A stretch of 64,000 nucleotides of DNA from Camellia lanceoleosa (Eukaryota; Streptophyta; Magnoliopsida; Ericales; Theaceae), in NCBI GenBank assembly GCA_025200525.1, contig CM045763.1, forward strand, positions 87,758,131-87,822,130, in the 5' to 3' direction. The position numbers and the translations under genes were made by a program. The stretch's first letter is position 1; every line of letters starts with the position of its first letter. A model generated the notes under the pieces. That model had not been told where the DNA came from and made no database searches. It saw nothing but the letters and a program-made list of their open reading frames with translations. This document shows positions 24,249 to 34,613 of this stretch, one piece after another.

Positions 24249-25583
24249 CTAACGCTCTATCTGTATCGTCACATGACTGATATTATACTCCCTCCTAATA
24301 TAGTCAATCACTTTGTCTAGCACCATGTCTGCATCAGCTCCAGGCCTTACTTTGACATGGCAAGCCAACAGAACCTTGCCTACTGTAATGGCCCAGATAT
24401 GCAGCTCATGGATGGCCACCACGTCATCAATCTCACATAACCCCTTCTCAAGTTTTGTCGCATCAATCTCTCTGGGTGTGCTCTCCATCAAAACTTCAAG
24501 TATGTTTCTCAGCATCTGGATAGTTGTCCCCAAAACAATGACGGAGAATATGAGGGTGCAAATCAGATCAATTATCTTCCACTGGGGTTTATACCAAATG
24601 ATTGCTCCTCCAATCATTACTCCAACACTCTGGATGGAATCCCCGAGTACATGGAGATAAGCTCCCTGTAAATTGATGTTCCGCTTCTTTTGTTTTTTGC
24701 TCTTATCTTGGGAAGAAGTATTATTGAGCAACGGTTCAACCAGATCTTCCTTGTGAGCATGGCCATGTTCTTCATCTCTCGGATGCTCCTCATGACTATG
24801 GGGACGTGTGGTAATTCGCACTCCATGCTTGTGATCATGATCATTATGGCCGTGGCTGTGACCGTGACCGTGACTGTGACCGTGGCCACCATGGCTATGG
24901 TCATGACCCAACAGGACAGCCATGCCAATGTTTACCACCAGACCAAAAGCAGCAACAATGAACATAAGGAAGCCATTGACCTCATCTGTTTCATGGATAA
25001 GCCTTACAATGGCTTCGTAAACTAAAACCCCTGCTAGCAGCCATATGAGCTGGATGGAAACCAAAGCACCAAGAATCTCTACCCTTAAAAATCCATAAGA
25101 CTGACGAGGATTGGCTTCCCAGCCAGCTGCCCACAAAGAAAACAGTGAGATGGCAAAAGCTGCAACATCCGAGAGAAGATGTGCTGCATCAGTTAAAATT
25201 GCAAGACTATTGGCTTCGATGCCTCCAGCCACTTCGACGCCCATGAAAACAACACAAAGTGCAACTGCTATAATAAGCTTCCGCATGGAAGCTGATCGTT
25301 CCATGGCATCCTTGGAGCTCGTCGCAGCATCAGCGAATCCACAAGGGGCTTCGCCACATATCTTGCTCCCTCCGAGGCTCCTCTTTCCAACAGGAACTTC
25401 ACCACTTACCTCAATAATCTTCCCATGTTGGTGAGTATTCTCTTCCACCCGAATGCAGACAGCATCTGACAATCCACAAGGGGCTTCGCAACATATCTTG
25501 CTCCCTTCAAGGCTCCTCTTTCCCGCAGGAATTTCACCACTTATCTCAATAACCTGCCCATGTTGACAAGTATTCTCTTCCAT
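24249..25583 (-). CDS. MTP1: Vacuolar zinc transporter, cation diffusion facilitator (MTP1/ZAT type)
   Basis: This 444-residue protein is a Zn2+/H+ antiporter of the CDF family (plant metal tolerance protein 1 group). Family members move cytosolic zinc into the vacuole and confer Zn tolerance. Six membrane segments lie at about 103-123, 126-150, 166-190, 203-226, 306-330 and 338-357. The two zinc-site motifs HxxxD are present in TM2 (H135, D139 in TDAAHLLSD) and TM5 (H311, D315 in HVLGDSIQS). A His-rich cytosolic loop ([11 protein letters not shown] and similar) spans about 227-275. The C-terminus ends [13 protein letters not shown], as in the family. The coding part is uninterrupted, as usual for MTP1. 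The start is the ATG at 25583, preceded by CTACATTCAG, a good splice acceptor, suggesting a 5'-UTR intron; an in-frame ATG further upstream (25706) would add an unrelated segment and is rejected. Related proteins are near 400 residues; the excess is an in-frame 45-residue N-terminal duplication (residues 1-90). Confidence 0.95.
   Translation of the reverse strand: MEENTCQHGQVIEISGEIPAGKRSLEGSKICCEAPCGLSDAVCIRVEENTHQHGKIIEVSGEVPVGKRSLGGSKICGEAPCGFADAATSSKDAMERSASMRKLIIAVALCVVFMGVEVAGGIEANSLAILTDAAHLLSDVAAFAISLFSLWAAGWEANPRQSYGFLRVEILGALVSIQLIWLLAGVLVYEAIVRLIHETDEVNGFLMFIVAAFGLVVNIGMAVLLGHDHSHGGHGHSHGHGHSHGHNDHDHKHGVRITTRPHSHEEHPRDEEHGHAHKEDLVEPLLNNTSSQDKSKKQKKRNINLQGAYLHVLGDSIQSVGVMIGGAIIWYKPQWKIIDLICTLIFSVIVLGTTIQMLRNILEVLMESTPREIDATKLEKGLCEIDDVVAIHELHIWAITVGKVLLACHVKVRPGADADMVLDKVIDYIRREYNISHVTIQIER
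25314..25583 (-). repeat. In-frame tandem duplication of the MTP1 N-terminus (2 x 135 bp)
   Basis: Residues 1-45 and 46-90 align without gaps: [17 protein letters not shown] pairs with [17 protein letters not shown], and [14 protein letters not shown] with [14 protein letters not shown]. The second copy has GTG where the first has the start ATG. The DNA is also closely similar, so the duplication is not very old. Confidence 0.92.
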
Positions 25584-25600
25584 CTGAATGTAGAAGAATA
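25584..25600 (-). promoter_or_regulatory. Probable 3' splice site of a 5'-UTR intron
   Basis: On the minus strand GTTATTCTTCTACATTCAG directly precedes the start ATG. This pyrimidine-rich stretch ending in CAG is a typical acceptor. The donor and first exon were not located. Confidence 0.45.
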
Positions 25601-25680
25601 ACACTATCATAAATTTCGATCTTAAACAAAAAACACGAGTATGACTGAAACAAAGGTTCCCATCATAGATCAAACAAAGA

Positions 25681-26521
25681 TGTAATATGTCAAATTGCCT
25701 ACACACTTTAGGCTAACCATTTAGTAATCATCGTGAGCATGTATATTTAAGTACGAATGTAAAAAAAAAAATGTTAGGTTAAGGAAAATTACAAATACAC
25801 CCTTGGGCCAAGGCCCTCCCTCAAATGATTTATGCATGTATATATATTTACTAGAAGACAGACACTACATGTGCAATTGAAACTGTCAATATGGGAATCA
25901 TGGGTGGGTGAGAGCGAAGAGAACCAAGTGAGTTGTGTGCTTTATAAATAGAATAGATACATAATTGGACCAACCTAAACAAAATCCACATTGATTGGGT
26001 CTCATATGTAAGGGTCAGAAAATCATTTTTATTGTAATGTCGTGTTAGTCATGTGAAATTTTTCCATCTGAATTCCTAAACAGAGTGTTAGTGAAATAGC
26101 ATATGTAATATGTTAAATTGCCTACACACTTTAGGGGAACCATTTAGTAATCATCCTGAGCATGTATATTTAAGTATGAATGTAAAAAAAATGTTAGGTT
26201 AAGGAAAAATTACAAATACACCCTTGTTAGTGCCAAGTCCCTCCCTCAAATGATTTATGCATATATATATTTACTAGAAGACACTACGTGTGCAATTGAA
26301 GCTGTCAATACAGGAATCAGGGATGGGTGAGAGTGAAGACAACCAAGTGAGTTGTGTGTTTTATATAATAGAACAGATATATAATTGGACCAACCCAAAC
26401 AAAATCCATATTGATTGGGTCTCAGAAGTAAGCGTCAGATAATCATTTTTATTGTAATGTCGTGTTAGTCATGTGAAATTTTTCCATCTGAATTCCTAAA
26501 CAGAGTGTTGTGAAATAGCTG
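25681..26521. repeat. 423-bp tandem duplication upstream of MTP1
   Basis: Unit 1 (25681-26103) and unit 2 (26104-26521) match nearly end to end, from TGTAATATGT..AAATTGCCTACACAC to TCCATCTGAATTCCTAAACAG. There are scattered substitutions and short indels (poly-A length, GGCCA/TTAGT). It lies in the presumed promoter or leader-intron region of the transporter gene. No open frame is seen. Confidence 0.9.
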
Positions 26522-27264
26522 GACTACATTGACACAAATAACAAATTGGAACCAAACCCAAACTTCATGGTTGTACCTTGTAATCTACCCAAAATTTGAT
26601 GCACAGTACAAATACCATTGTAGTTGTCATCAAGGATAATGTTTTTTTTTTTTTTTTTTTATTATATATTTTTGACTAGGTGTCCAGCTTATGCGCACCT
26701 CGACTAATATAACTGAAGAATTCAATACAGAATAGGCAGTACAGCATCTAGTGAACTAGAACAAGAACGTCCACAATGAAGTAGAGGATTGTGTATAACC
26801 CAAAGAAAATAAACAATCAAATGATTAAATAAGTAAACAAAAACAACAGGTTATTAATCAATGGGTAGTGATTGAATGATCGAATTTCTTAACCATTTCC
26901 TTTTCTTTCTTTCTTTCTTTCTTTTTTTTTTTTTTTTTTTTTTTTTTGACCAAAGAAAAAACTGCAGTTGGTCTCACTATTTTGTGTGGCAGCCTGGCTG
27001 GCAATCATCAACAACAAAACCTTCATAACAGAATGTGAAGGCATGGAACAAAATACAAGAGTTCTAAGGCTTTTTTTTGAAGTTGTGTTTCCTTTTAATA
27101 TGTAAGTTCTAACCAGTACCACATTATCCAAGGATTTGAGTTTCAAATTCCAGCAGTATAAGTTACAATTTTTTGCTGAGGATTTGACATAAATGGGGCT
27201 TGAGAAGACAACAAAAGCAAATACTCTTCACCTTGTAATGATGATAGCATTCTTGTAATGACAA
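26522..27264. other. MTP1 upstream DNA with a SINE remnant
   Basis: A poly-T tract (26642-26660) followed by AGGTGTCCAGCTTATGCGCACCTCGACTAAT (26680-26710) is a minus-strand SINE 3' end like that at 8655-8785. A second T-run (26922-26947) follows a (TTTC)n tract. No gene is recognised. Confidence 0.5.
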
Positions 27265-27703
27265 TAGAAGAAGAATGACTCCAATCAAGTACTTATCGTG
27301 GAGATTTAGATATATAAAGGCTTCACTTTCTAGTCATTTTTTTAAGATACAATGGATTCAAATAAACAGATAAATTATAAGAATGAATTGGAGAGGAACA
27401 TGGCTTCAATCAAGTATTTGTTATTGAGGAGATAAAGACATAAGGATTTCATTTTCTAACAAACAAACAACTAATTGCTGATGATGATGTTTCCCGCATG
27501 ACTAACCGTGATAGAAGACAAACATGGCTAGGATCAAGCATTTATAATCAAGCAGATTTATATATGAAGGCTTCAATTTCTAATCACTCATTTGAGATGC
27601 AAGGATTGAAATTAACCAACAAATCACACATTTGAGATGCAAGGATTGAAATTAACCAACAAATCACTCATTTGAGATGTAAGGATTGAAATTAACCAAC
27701 AAA
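27265..27703. repeat. Diverged ~120-bp repeats ending in a 40-bp triplet array
   Basis: Three diverged units at about 27270-27340, 27395-27460 and 27520-27590 share the order AAGAATGACT/AACATGGCT, ATCAAGTATTT and AAGGCTTCAATTTCTA. From 27582 a 40-bp unit with core TTTGAGATGCAAGGATTGAA is repeated three times almost exactly. No coding role is apparent. Confidence 0.7.
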
Positions 27704-27880
27704 TGACCAAGTTATTGGCATTTCTTAAGGTATTCTCAATTGAATTTAGTAAGAAAAATGATAAAGAGAATCATCGAGCAAGACAAGAGGAAATAAACTT
27801 GAGGTGAATTTAGTTTTTTTTAGGAGATTCCTGTATCAAAATAAATAAATATATAGTAAGAAAAATAGAAAATTCAAGGC

Positions 27881-27955
27881 TTAGCACTAAGTCCTTATCT
27901 ATTTGCATTAGTTATGGATGAACTTACAAGGAATGTTCTTATGTTCTTGGCAAGA
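27881..27955 (+). pseudogene. Reverse transcriptase fragment (second LINE lineage)
   Basis: One frame reads LALSPYLFALVMDELTRNVL, matching the conserved block just before the catalytic site in a common plant LINE-like reverse transcriptase (usual form ALSPYLFxLVxDELT). Only about 25 codons survive. It is not part of the L1-type LINE that begins about 15 bases later, whose own equivalent block (DPISPYLFLLVMEAF) lies at about 30440. Confidence 0.6.
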
Positions 27956-27970
27956 CTAGGGAAGTAGGTC

Positions 27971-28348
27971 ATGAGACTGTCTGTTTTACATATGCTGGGA
28001 ACTGGTGTGGTCCATACTTCTCCTGGGTTGGGAAACAATGTTTTGCCTGTTTTTCCTAAGGGTGACATGTTGAATGCTCATCCACGTACTCCTGCTGGTA
28101 AAAAAACTTCAGGTAAGAGGCTTGAAAAGAGTCTTAACCAATTCTATCTCCTTGGTGAAGTTGGGGAAAATGTTGAGTTGGATCTAACTGATTTGGCTAA
28201 TCAAGAGTCCGAGTTGGATGGGTTGTCTTCTTCCCTCTTGCCAAATAATGCATATGAGGAAATTGCTTCTCTTCATGCACTTAAAATGAATAAAGGTAAA
28301 GGTAGAGGTAAAGGGCCCTCTGGAAGGGGGGAGGTGGTACAAAATTGA
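27971..28348 (+). pseudogene. LINE ORF1 C-terminal part / linker
   Basis: A 125-codon open frame directly upstream of the endonuclease. It is Gly/Lys-rich at its end (KGKGRGKGPSGRGE) as expected of the nucleic-acid-binding tail that precedes the endonuclease in plant L1 elements. The N-terminal part of ORF1 is missing, so this is a remnant. Confidence 0.5.
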
Positions 28349-28358
28349 ACCATTTAAT

Positions 28359-29065
28359 TTAGGATTGGTTCTTGGAATATAAGGGGACTTAATGATCCCC
28401 TCAAACAAAAAGAGGTTCGTACTTTGATTGTCTCTCAGAAATTGTGTTTGTGTGGGGTTTTGGAGATCGAAGTTAGGAGGGGGAACATGGTTATACTGCT
28501 ACTCATTGTTTTCCTCAGAGCTGGGTTTCTATTGACAATTTGACCAACCTAGATATTGCTAGAATTGTTCTGGGTTGGGATCCTAATTTGCTGGCTGTAA
28601 TGTCTTGACATTGCAGTAGTCAGTTGATCTGTATTAAGGTTGAGTGCTTGTCTAGTAGGAAGACATTCTTTGTTTCTATGGTTTATGGGCACAATAAATG
28701 TGGCTGATAGGAGGTTGTGCTCCAAAATGAGATACTTGTCTTCTATCATTAGCGATCAGCCTTGGATTCAGATGGGAGATTTTAATGTTGTTAGGAAAGC
28801 GTCTGAAAGGAGTGGTGATTTTGATGCTGCTGCTGCTGCGGAGTTTAATCAATGTTTGTATGATATTGAGATGGATGAACTTTGGTTATTTTGCATGCTC
28901 CTGGGATATCTGATCACTGTTCAGTTCTGGTTGATGTTCAGATTGAGACTTACTGTAAAAAACCTTTTAAATTTTTTAATTTTTGGATGGCACATGAGAA
29001 ATTCAGGGAGTTGCTTTGGGACTGGTGGATGCAGCCTATGTCTGGTTCTGCTAGGTTAAGTTTGT
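28359..29065 (+). pseudogene. LINE endonuclease domain, frameshifted
   Basis: The frame from 28359 begins RIGSWNIRGLNDPLKQKEVR, with the catalytic Asn of the SWNxRGL motif found in APE-like LINE endonucleases. After a frame change, QMGDFNVV (near 28771) gives the second conserved motif and LLGYLITVQFW/ISDHCSVLV (near 28910) the third (SDHxP region). Several frameshifts separate them, so no active enzyme can be made. The domain would nick target DNA to prime reverse transcription. Confidence 0.7.
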
Positions 29066-29093
29066 CTTTGAAGCTGAGAGATTAAAACCTGTT

Positions 29094-30760
29094 TTGAGAG
29101 CATTGAATTCTCAAATTTATTCCGATATCACAAAAAGGGTTATGGCTGCGAAGGAGAAGTTAGAAAAGCGTCAGGACGAGTGCTTTGCGAATCCCCAAAG
29201 CTTAGATTGTTGCAATCTTGTGAAGGAAACTTTGGTGAAGTTTAGAGAACTGAGTAATGTTGAGGAGGCTTTTGAAAACCAAAAGTCAAGGATTAATTGG
29301 CTTGCTTTGGGGGATCAAAAATACAAAGTTTTTCCATCAATGAGGTATGAAATTTTGAGCCTGGTAAATTCTGAAGGGGTCAGGTTGGAGGATCCTAAGG
29401 ATATTAAAGAAGAAATCCTTAATTTCTATAAAGGTCTAATTCGTACTAAGTTCTCTCAATGAAGGGATGAATATTTGCCTTGGAATAGAAAAAAGTGGAA
29501 GAAAATGGATTGATATTGGTACAATCTGATCCATTATCAGAGATCAATCTTGAACTCGACGGATCATTTATTTTTCCAGTATACGAAATAGAGGATTTCA
29601 CTAAGTCGATTATTAGGAAATCTTGAATCAAACCATTAAATTTAAATTGATTCATCAATTGTGAAATAAAATATTACGACATGTGTATCTAGGGAATAGT
29701 CGCTTCCAAGTGAATTCTCCCTAGATACATCTATTTAATTAAATTCTAGATCGAGTCCTAAGGAGTGCTTAAATGTGGTTATTCATGCTATAGTCCTAAA
29801 GGAGTTATGGGCTGCTTTGATAACTCTTGTGACTATGGAAGACGTTAAGGCTGCTCTTATGAATATCAAAGGTGAAAAAGGCCCTGGCCTAATGGTTTTA
29901 ATTCAGCTTTCTTTCAAAGGAACTGGAAGTGGTTGATGCTAATTTAGGGCAGGCTGTTAAGTCTTTTTTGAGTTGGGGTATATTTTGAAAGAATGGAATT
30001 CTACTGCTCTAACTTTGGTCCCCAAGACCGCTAACCCCTCCTCCATTAGAGAGTACAGGCCTATAGCATGTTGCAATGTTCTCTATAAATGTGACTAAGA
30101 TCCTGGAAAATAGAATGCAGAAGGTGCTTCCCTTGGTGATAAATCAAACTCAATATGCTTTTGTCAAAGGTAGAGCTATAGCAGATAATATTATTCTTAT
30201 GCATGAACTAGTCAGAAGCTATCATAAAGATGAGGGCTCTCCTAGATGTGCTATTAAGGTAGACTTGTTGAAAGCTTATGATATGTTGCTTGGGAGTAGT
30301 TCCTTTTTGATACTATGAAGGCCATGAGATTTCCAGATCTCTCATAAGTTGGGTCAGGCAATGTGTGTCTACTCCCATGTACTGGTGATTAATGTTGCTT
30401 TAAAGGGTTACTCTCCAGGAGCTAAAGGATTAGGGCAAGGTGATCCTATCTCTCCATATCTCTTCCTATTAGTTATGGAGGCTTTCTCTTCCTTTCTTCA
30501 ATATAGTATTGAATATGGGGATAATACTTTTCATCCAAAATGCCATTCTTTGAAGCCGTCTCACTTGGCTTCGGCTGATGATCTTTTTGTCCTAAGTGGT
30601 GCAGATGCTGGGTCTTTTAGGATTATTAAGCAGACCTTGATGGATTTCCATTCTTTTTCTGGATAGCAGCCTAATTTGGGAAAGAGTGCAGCGTTTTATG
30701 CTGGGGTTAGTACTGATCTTAAGACTGCTCTTCTGATATTCTAGACATTCCTGAAGGATC
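29094..30760 (+). pseudogene. LINE reverse transcriptase domain, broken
   Basis: The frame 29094-29460 carries the pre-RT linker (NWLALGDQKYKVF, NFYKGLI). After an insert, VTMEDVKAALMNIKGEKGPG resumes at about 29830. The RT core follows at 30076-30318 (AFVKGRAIADNI, KVDLLKAYD) and 30349-30666 (GLGQGDPISPYLF, then SADDLFVLSGAD where F/YADD is usual). Stops and frameshifts break the domain at least four times. The catalytic box retains DD but its aromatic residue is replaced. Confidence 0.8.
29455..29765. other. ~300-bp insert in the LINE, origin unknown (organelle-like?)
   Basis: The LINE protein alignment breaks after NFYKGLI and resumes near 29775. The inserted piece contains an open tail ending SIIRKS then stop (plus frame to about 29624), followed by an inverted repeat TGTATCTAGGGA / TCCCTAGATACA (29682-29731). 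A coding tail followed by a stem-loop resembles plastid 3' ends. I could not name the gene. TACTAAG/TCCTAAG flank the insert as a possible imperfect TSD. Confidence 0.35.
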
Positions 30761-31499
30761 ATTGCCTGTTAAATACTTGGGGGTGCCACTTGTTTCCACT
30801 AGACTTACAGCAGCAGATTGTGGGGTGTTAAAGAATAAAATTCTGGGAAGGATTCATAATTGAACTAGTAAATTCTTGTCTTATGGGGGTAGAGTTCAAC
30901 TAATTCAGTCAGTGCTCTTTAGTATCCAAGTGTATTGGAGCTCAATTTTTGTGTTGCCTCAAAGGATTTAGGACATTGAGGGTTGTCTCATTGCTCTGGT
31001 CTGGTACCGATATGAAGACTTCTGGGGCTAAATTCAAATGGCAGGACTCCGTTTTAAATTGCTGAAAGAATGGAATAAGACTGCAAGTCTGCAATAATGA
31101 AGTACTTGTGGGATCTGAGTAGGAAAGCTGGTTCTCTTTGTGCAAAATGGGTTCGTACATACATCATAAAGGGGCAAAGCTTGTGGGGAATGATTATTCC
31201 ATCTGATTCTTCTCGGGTTATGAGGAAGTTACTCAATCTAAGATTGCTTTGTCAACCGTTTATCAGATATATCATTGGAGATGGTAGAGATACCTTTCTT
31301 CGGATGGATAATTGGAATCCATTAGGTCCTTTGTATCAGAGATTTGATGAAAGAGTGGTGTTTAATCTTGATAGATCATTGAGAGATAAGGTATCTTCTA
31401 TTATCTATCAAGGAGGCTGGAGATAGCCTAGAGGAAGGAATGGTGTGACTGCTGAAATTGTGAATAATACTCCTGGGTCCTTACTTCCTAATCCAATAA

Positions 31500-32090
31500 G
31501 ATTAACAGAGTGGAATGGCTGCCTTCTAGTAATGGTGAGTTCACTGTAAAATCTCCTTGGTTAGCTAATAGAGTTAAAAAGATGATTCAGACTTGGCCAG
31601 TGGTGGTTTGGTTTACGAAAAATGTGCCTCGGTGGAGTTTTGTTAAATGGCTAGCAATTTTAGGTCACTACAGATTTTCGTTGTGTGCTGTGTGATAATG
31701 TAGTGGAGTCTCATCCTCACTTATTTTTTGAATGTCCCTACTCTTTTGCTGTGTGGACTTTTGTTTTGCAAAGAAATCAAATTACCCAAGGGAATTTTGG
31801 GCTCTTGCAAGAGGTGGGATGGGCTATAAATCAGAGAAAAGGTGAGAGTTTTAGGAATACCATACACATGTTGTCTTTGGTTGCTTCTATTTACCTCATC
31901 TGGGGGGGAAAGGAACTTGAGAATCTTTCATCATAAGGCTACAAATGCTGAATCTACTAGCAGGAAAGTGACGGAAGAAGTGAGAACCAAGCTGAGTTCT
32001 TGGAAAGCTTTAAAAGATAATGATCAGAATAGATTACTCTGTATGATCTGGATGGTTTCTCCTAGAGTCTTTTAATAGTGATTGTGTGAA
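31500..32090 (+). pseudogene. LINE C-terminal zf-RVT domain remnant
   Basis: The frames read VVVWFTKNVPRWSFVKWLAI followed, in another frame, by CDNVVESHPHLFFECPYSFAVW. This matches the HxxFxxW...C...ESxxHLFFxCP..xxxW pattern of the zinc-binding domain at the end of plant LINE ORF2. One frameshift separates the halves. The 3' UTR and A-rich tail follow. Confidence 0.7.
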
Positions 32091-32204
32091 CTACTACTTG
32101 GATGTGGCCAGCTGTGGTGGTACGTTCTAGAATTGTCTAACGTTGTATAAACATGGGAATGGGATGCTAAATTCAACTATGAAAAAAGAAAGAAAGAAAG
32201 AAAG

Positions 32205-32763
32205 CCATACGGAGTTATTTTCACAAAAAAACCATTACGAAATACATGGAAAGTTAAACAAACACATTTAAATGCAAGAAACAAAGAAAAAGATTGATGG
32301 TAAAGATAGCTTCGTCACAGATTATAGCTAATATTGCAAGAAGGTATAAAATAAAGGTCAAGCATGAAGCAAAAGACAGCCACAAAGGTTATTATGATTC
32401 AAAGATAAAAAGCAAATCATAGAGACAAGCCGAAGATTAAAATTAATCAATGTTAATTTGTAGCAGCCAAAAACTGACTGAAAACAGGCAAGTAATTGGC
32501 AGTTGAGAAACAATTGGGAATTTAAAGCTGACAAGAATATTATACAGAGAAGCCGCCAAATCAACAACGGCCGAAGTACAAAAGGATTAAAAAAAAGTAA
32601 TTGGTGCAATACATACACATCCTCCTCCGTGAAATTAGAGGGCTCTCATTAGTTTCAGGCGAGACAATCCACCCAATATTGTACAAGTAAAAGGATTGAA
32701 AACAAACAAAAGCGGAATGTAAAAATTTGTTAAAAAATACTATTTAACAAAAACAAACTCCTA
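32205..32763. other. Intergenic DNA, no gene recognised
   Basis: No convincing open frame. On the minus strand at about 32690-32610 a short open stretch (IVSPETNESPLISRRR) has exon-like composition but no support. Confidence 0.4.
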
Positions 32764-33178
32764 GAGCATCTCCAACGCTTACTCTTTTTTTTTTCTTTTT
32801 CTTTTTTTTTTTCTTTTCCCATCAAATTTGAGTAAAGATTTGAATTAAAAGCTTCATTTAATACCAAGCGTTCCAATGCTAAATTTTCAATTTTCATCAA
32901 ACAACCGGTTGACTGAGAAGATGTTCGAACGATCGTCTGGCCTACTGTAAATTTTCTTCAAAATTCCCCCAATCCGGTCGTCCACCTAGTTGACCGGCCG
33001 GTCACGGTCATATACGAGATTTGATGAAAGATTAAACGCTCAATTAATTTGATAAAAAAAAAGTAGGACTGCCCTTCATTTGATATCAATTTGGTAAAAT
33101 GGTTGGAACACCGTTTTCACTAAATTATCATCAAATTAAAATTTGATGAAAGATTTGAGTCTGGGTTGGAGAAGGTCT
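32764..33178. mobile_element. MITE with GAGCATCTCCAAC ends
   Basis: The left end AGAGCATCTCCAACGC and the complement of the right end AAGACCTTCTCCAACCC form imperfect terminal inverted repeats of a type common in plants. The inside is AT-rich with repeated ATTTGATGAAAGAT words. The target duplication is probably TA or TWA. Confidence 0.55.
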
Positions 33179-33764
33179 TATACATGAAAGTTTTATCAGT
33201 CGATTTGCAAACACAGCACTTGTTTATAGTATTATTAACATTAAACATAACAAAAACTTGAATAAACATTCAAACCCTAACAAACGAATCAAGCACTTGT
33301 TGTATGCTAATTAAGACCTCAAATGGATAAAATGTAGTATTATGAATCGTCACAAAGATTCAAAATCATAGAATAGGTATAAAATTCGTAAGCAGGCACC
33401 AAATCAAAACACATTCATAGATTAATACCAGAAAAAAAAAGAAAAAGAAAAAAGAGTAAAAACAGAAAAACAAAAACAACAACAACACAACATATCCGCA
33501 AAGCTTCAGATACATAACATTATTGGCGCAATAATAATAACAGTAATAGTACGGACCTGTCATGAAGCGATCGGATTGTTTGTTAATAATAATAGCAGAG
33601 GAGGTCTCTCTGTACATATGCAGAGTGCAAGTTTTGATTTTTGGAAACGGACCCCAATTTATTGACGGACAGCAAAAGCATGACTTGACATGACATTATT
33701 ATCATTTTATTTTCGAAAAGTTGCCTCAAAAAAGGGAAATTCTAACGTAGACACCACTCAAATA

Positions 33765-34050
33765 AGGGGTTGTTTGGGGTGTCTTAAATAAGTGTATTTT
33801 TTATTTTTTTAGACTAAAAAGTTAAGGAAAAAATATAGATATTTGGGTTAATTTTTTGACTTTTTTAACTTTTTGACTTTTCATGAAAAAATGTGTAATA
33901 AAAAATTATAAAAATTGATTTGTAGAGGAAAATTAGGATTGGGAGTTGTGCAGCCGTAATTATTGACTTTTGGTGAATAGTGTTAACTTTTTAACTTTTT
34001 GAATAACTTTTTGATTTTTTGACTTTTTTTACATACCCCAAACTTGGCCT
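33765..34050. mobile_element. MITE (TTGTTTGGGATG family) private to copy 1
   Basis: Ends GGGGTTGTTTGGGG and, on the complement, AGGCCAAGTTTGGGG. In copy 2 the flanks are joined directly (ACCACGCAAATGAGTG at about 43107), giving the empty site. Confidence 0.7.
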
Positions 34051-34455
34051 AAATGAGTGTACCATACGAAAATTTTTAGGGAAATGACAAGATAGTGATA
34101 GCAAGGGAAAAAAATTTGAGAGAATCATTTAACAGTTGAATATAATAATAATTATTATTATTTAATTTTTTTTAACTTTTTAGCTATTTTATAGTGTTGT
34201 CAAAAATAGTTCATTATGGTGTTAATTATGAATTATTATAATGTTAGTTACAATATTATTTTAATCATAATCTTTAAATTCTTTGATTATTGATGTTTGA
34301 TTATAACTTATTTTTTTAATTATGACTTGTTGAGAATTTGATCATGACATGTATGATAATAAATTTCATAATATAACTTACCCATAGTGCACACAAACAA
34401 AAAAAATATACTAGTATTAACACAAAATTGTAAATGGGTGAAAGTAAAACACTAA

Positions 34456-34613
34456 TACTGTATTTGGTTGGGGATTTGAGGAGAGATTTGAAAATGAAAA
34501 TGAAAAAGATAGGTGAAATGTGAATAAAATGTACCCATATTTCATTTAGTTTCACACACATTTTCTCTTTTCTTTTTTAAATCTCTTCCCAAATCTTCTA
34601 ACTAAACACAGCG
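34456..34613. mobile_element. Tourist-like MITE, copy B, private to copy 1
   Basis: Flanked by TAA on both sides (34453-34455 and 34614-34616) with ends TACTGTATTTGGTTGGGG and, on the complement, CGCTGTGTTTAGTTAG. It is absent from copy 2, where ACATTAATGATATATT is continuous (about 43482). It belongs to the same family as 8449-8595. Confidence 0.8.

Larger units (their letters stand above)
27960..32204 (+). mobile_element. L1-type LINE, degenerate
   Basis: In order it contains an ORF1-like basic tail, an AP-type endonuclease (SWNIRGLN and GDFNVV motifs), a reverse transcriptase (AFVKGRAIADNI, QGDPISPYLF, SADD) and a zf-RVT domain, and it ends in an A-rich GAAAAAAGAAAGAAAG tail. Many stops and frameshifts, and an unrelated insert around 29455-29765, show that it is dead. 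The 5' end is probably truncated and no TSD was established. Confidence 0.85.

Noticed and set aside
24313..25434. Plus-strand and shifted-frame ORFs over the transporter gene
   Set aside because: These are shadows of the MTP1 reading frame, explained by its GC-richer coding sequence and the His-rich repeat.
25584..25706. Upstream in-frame ATG that would extend the transporter by 41 residues
   Set aside because: The extension is hydrophobic and unrelated to the family, and an intron-acceptor-like CAG lies directly before the downstream ATG, which starts a proper repeat unit.
29446..29658. Minus-strand ORF of 70 codons in the LINE insert
   Set aside because: The plus strand of the same stretch has a clearer coding tail with a hairpin after it; the minus frame has no recognisable motif.
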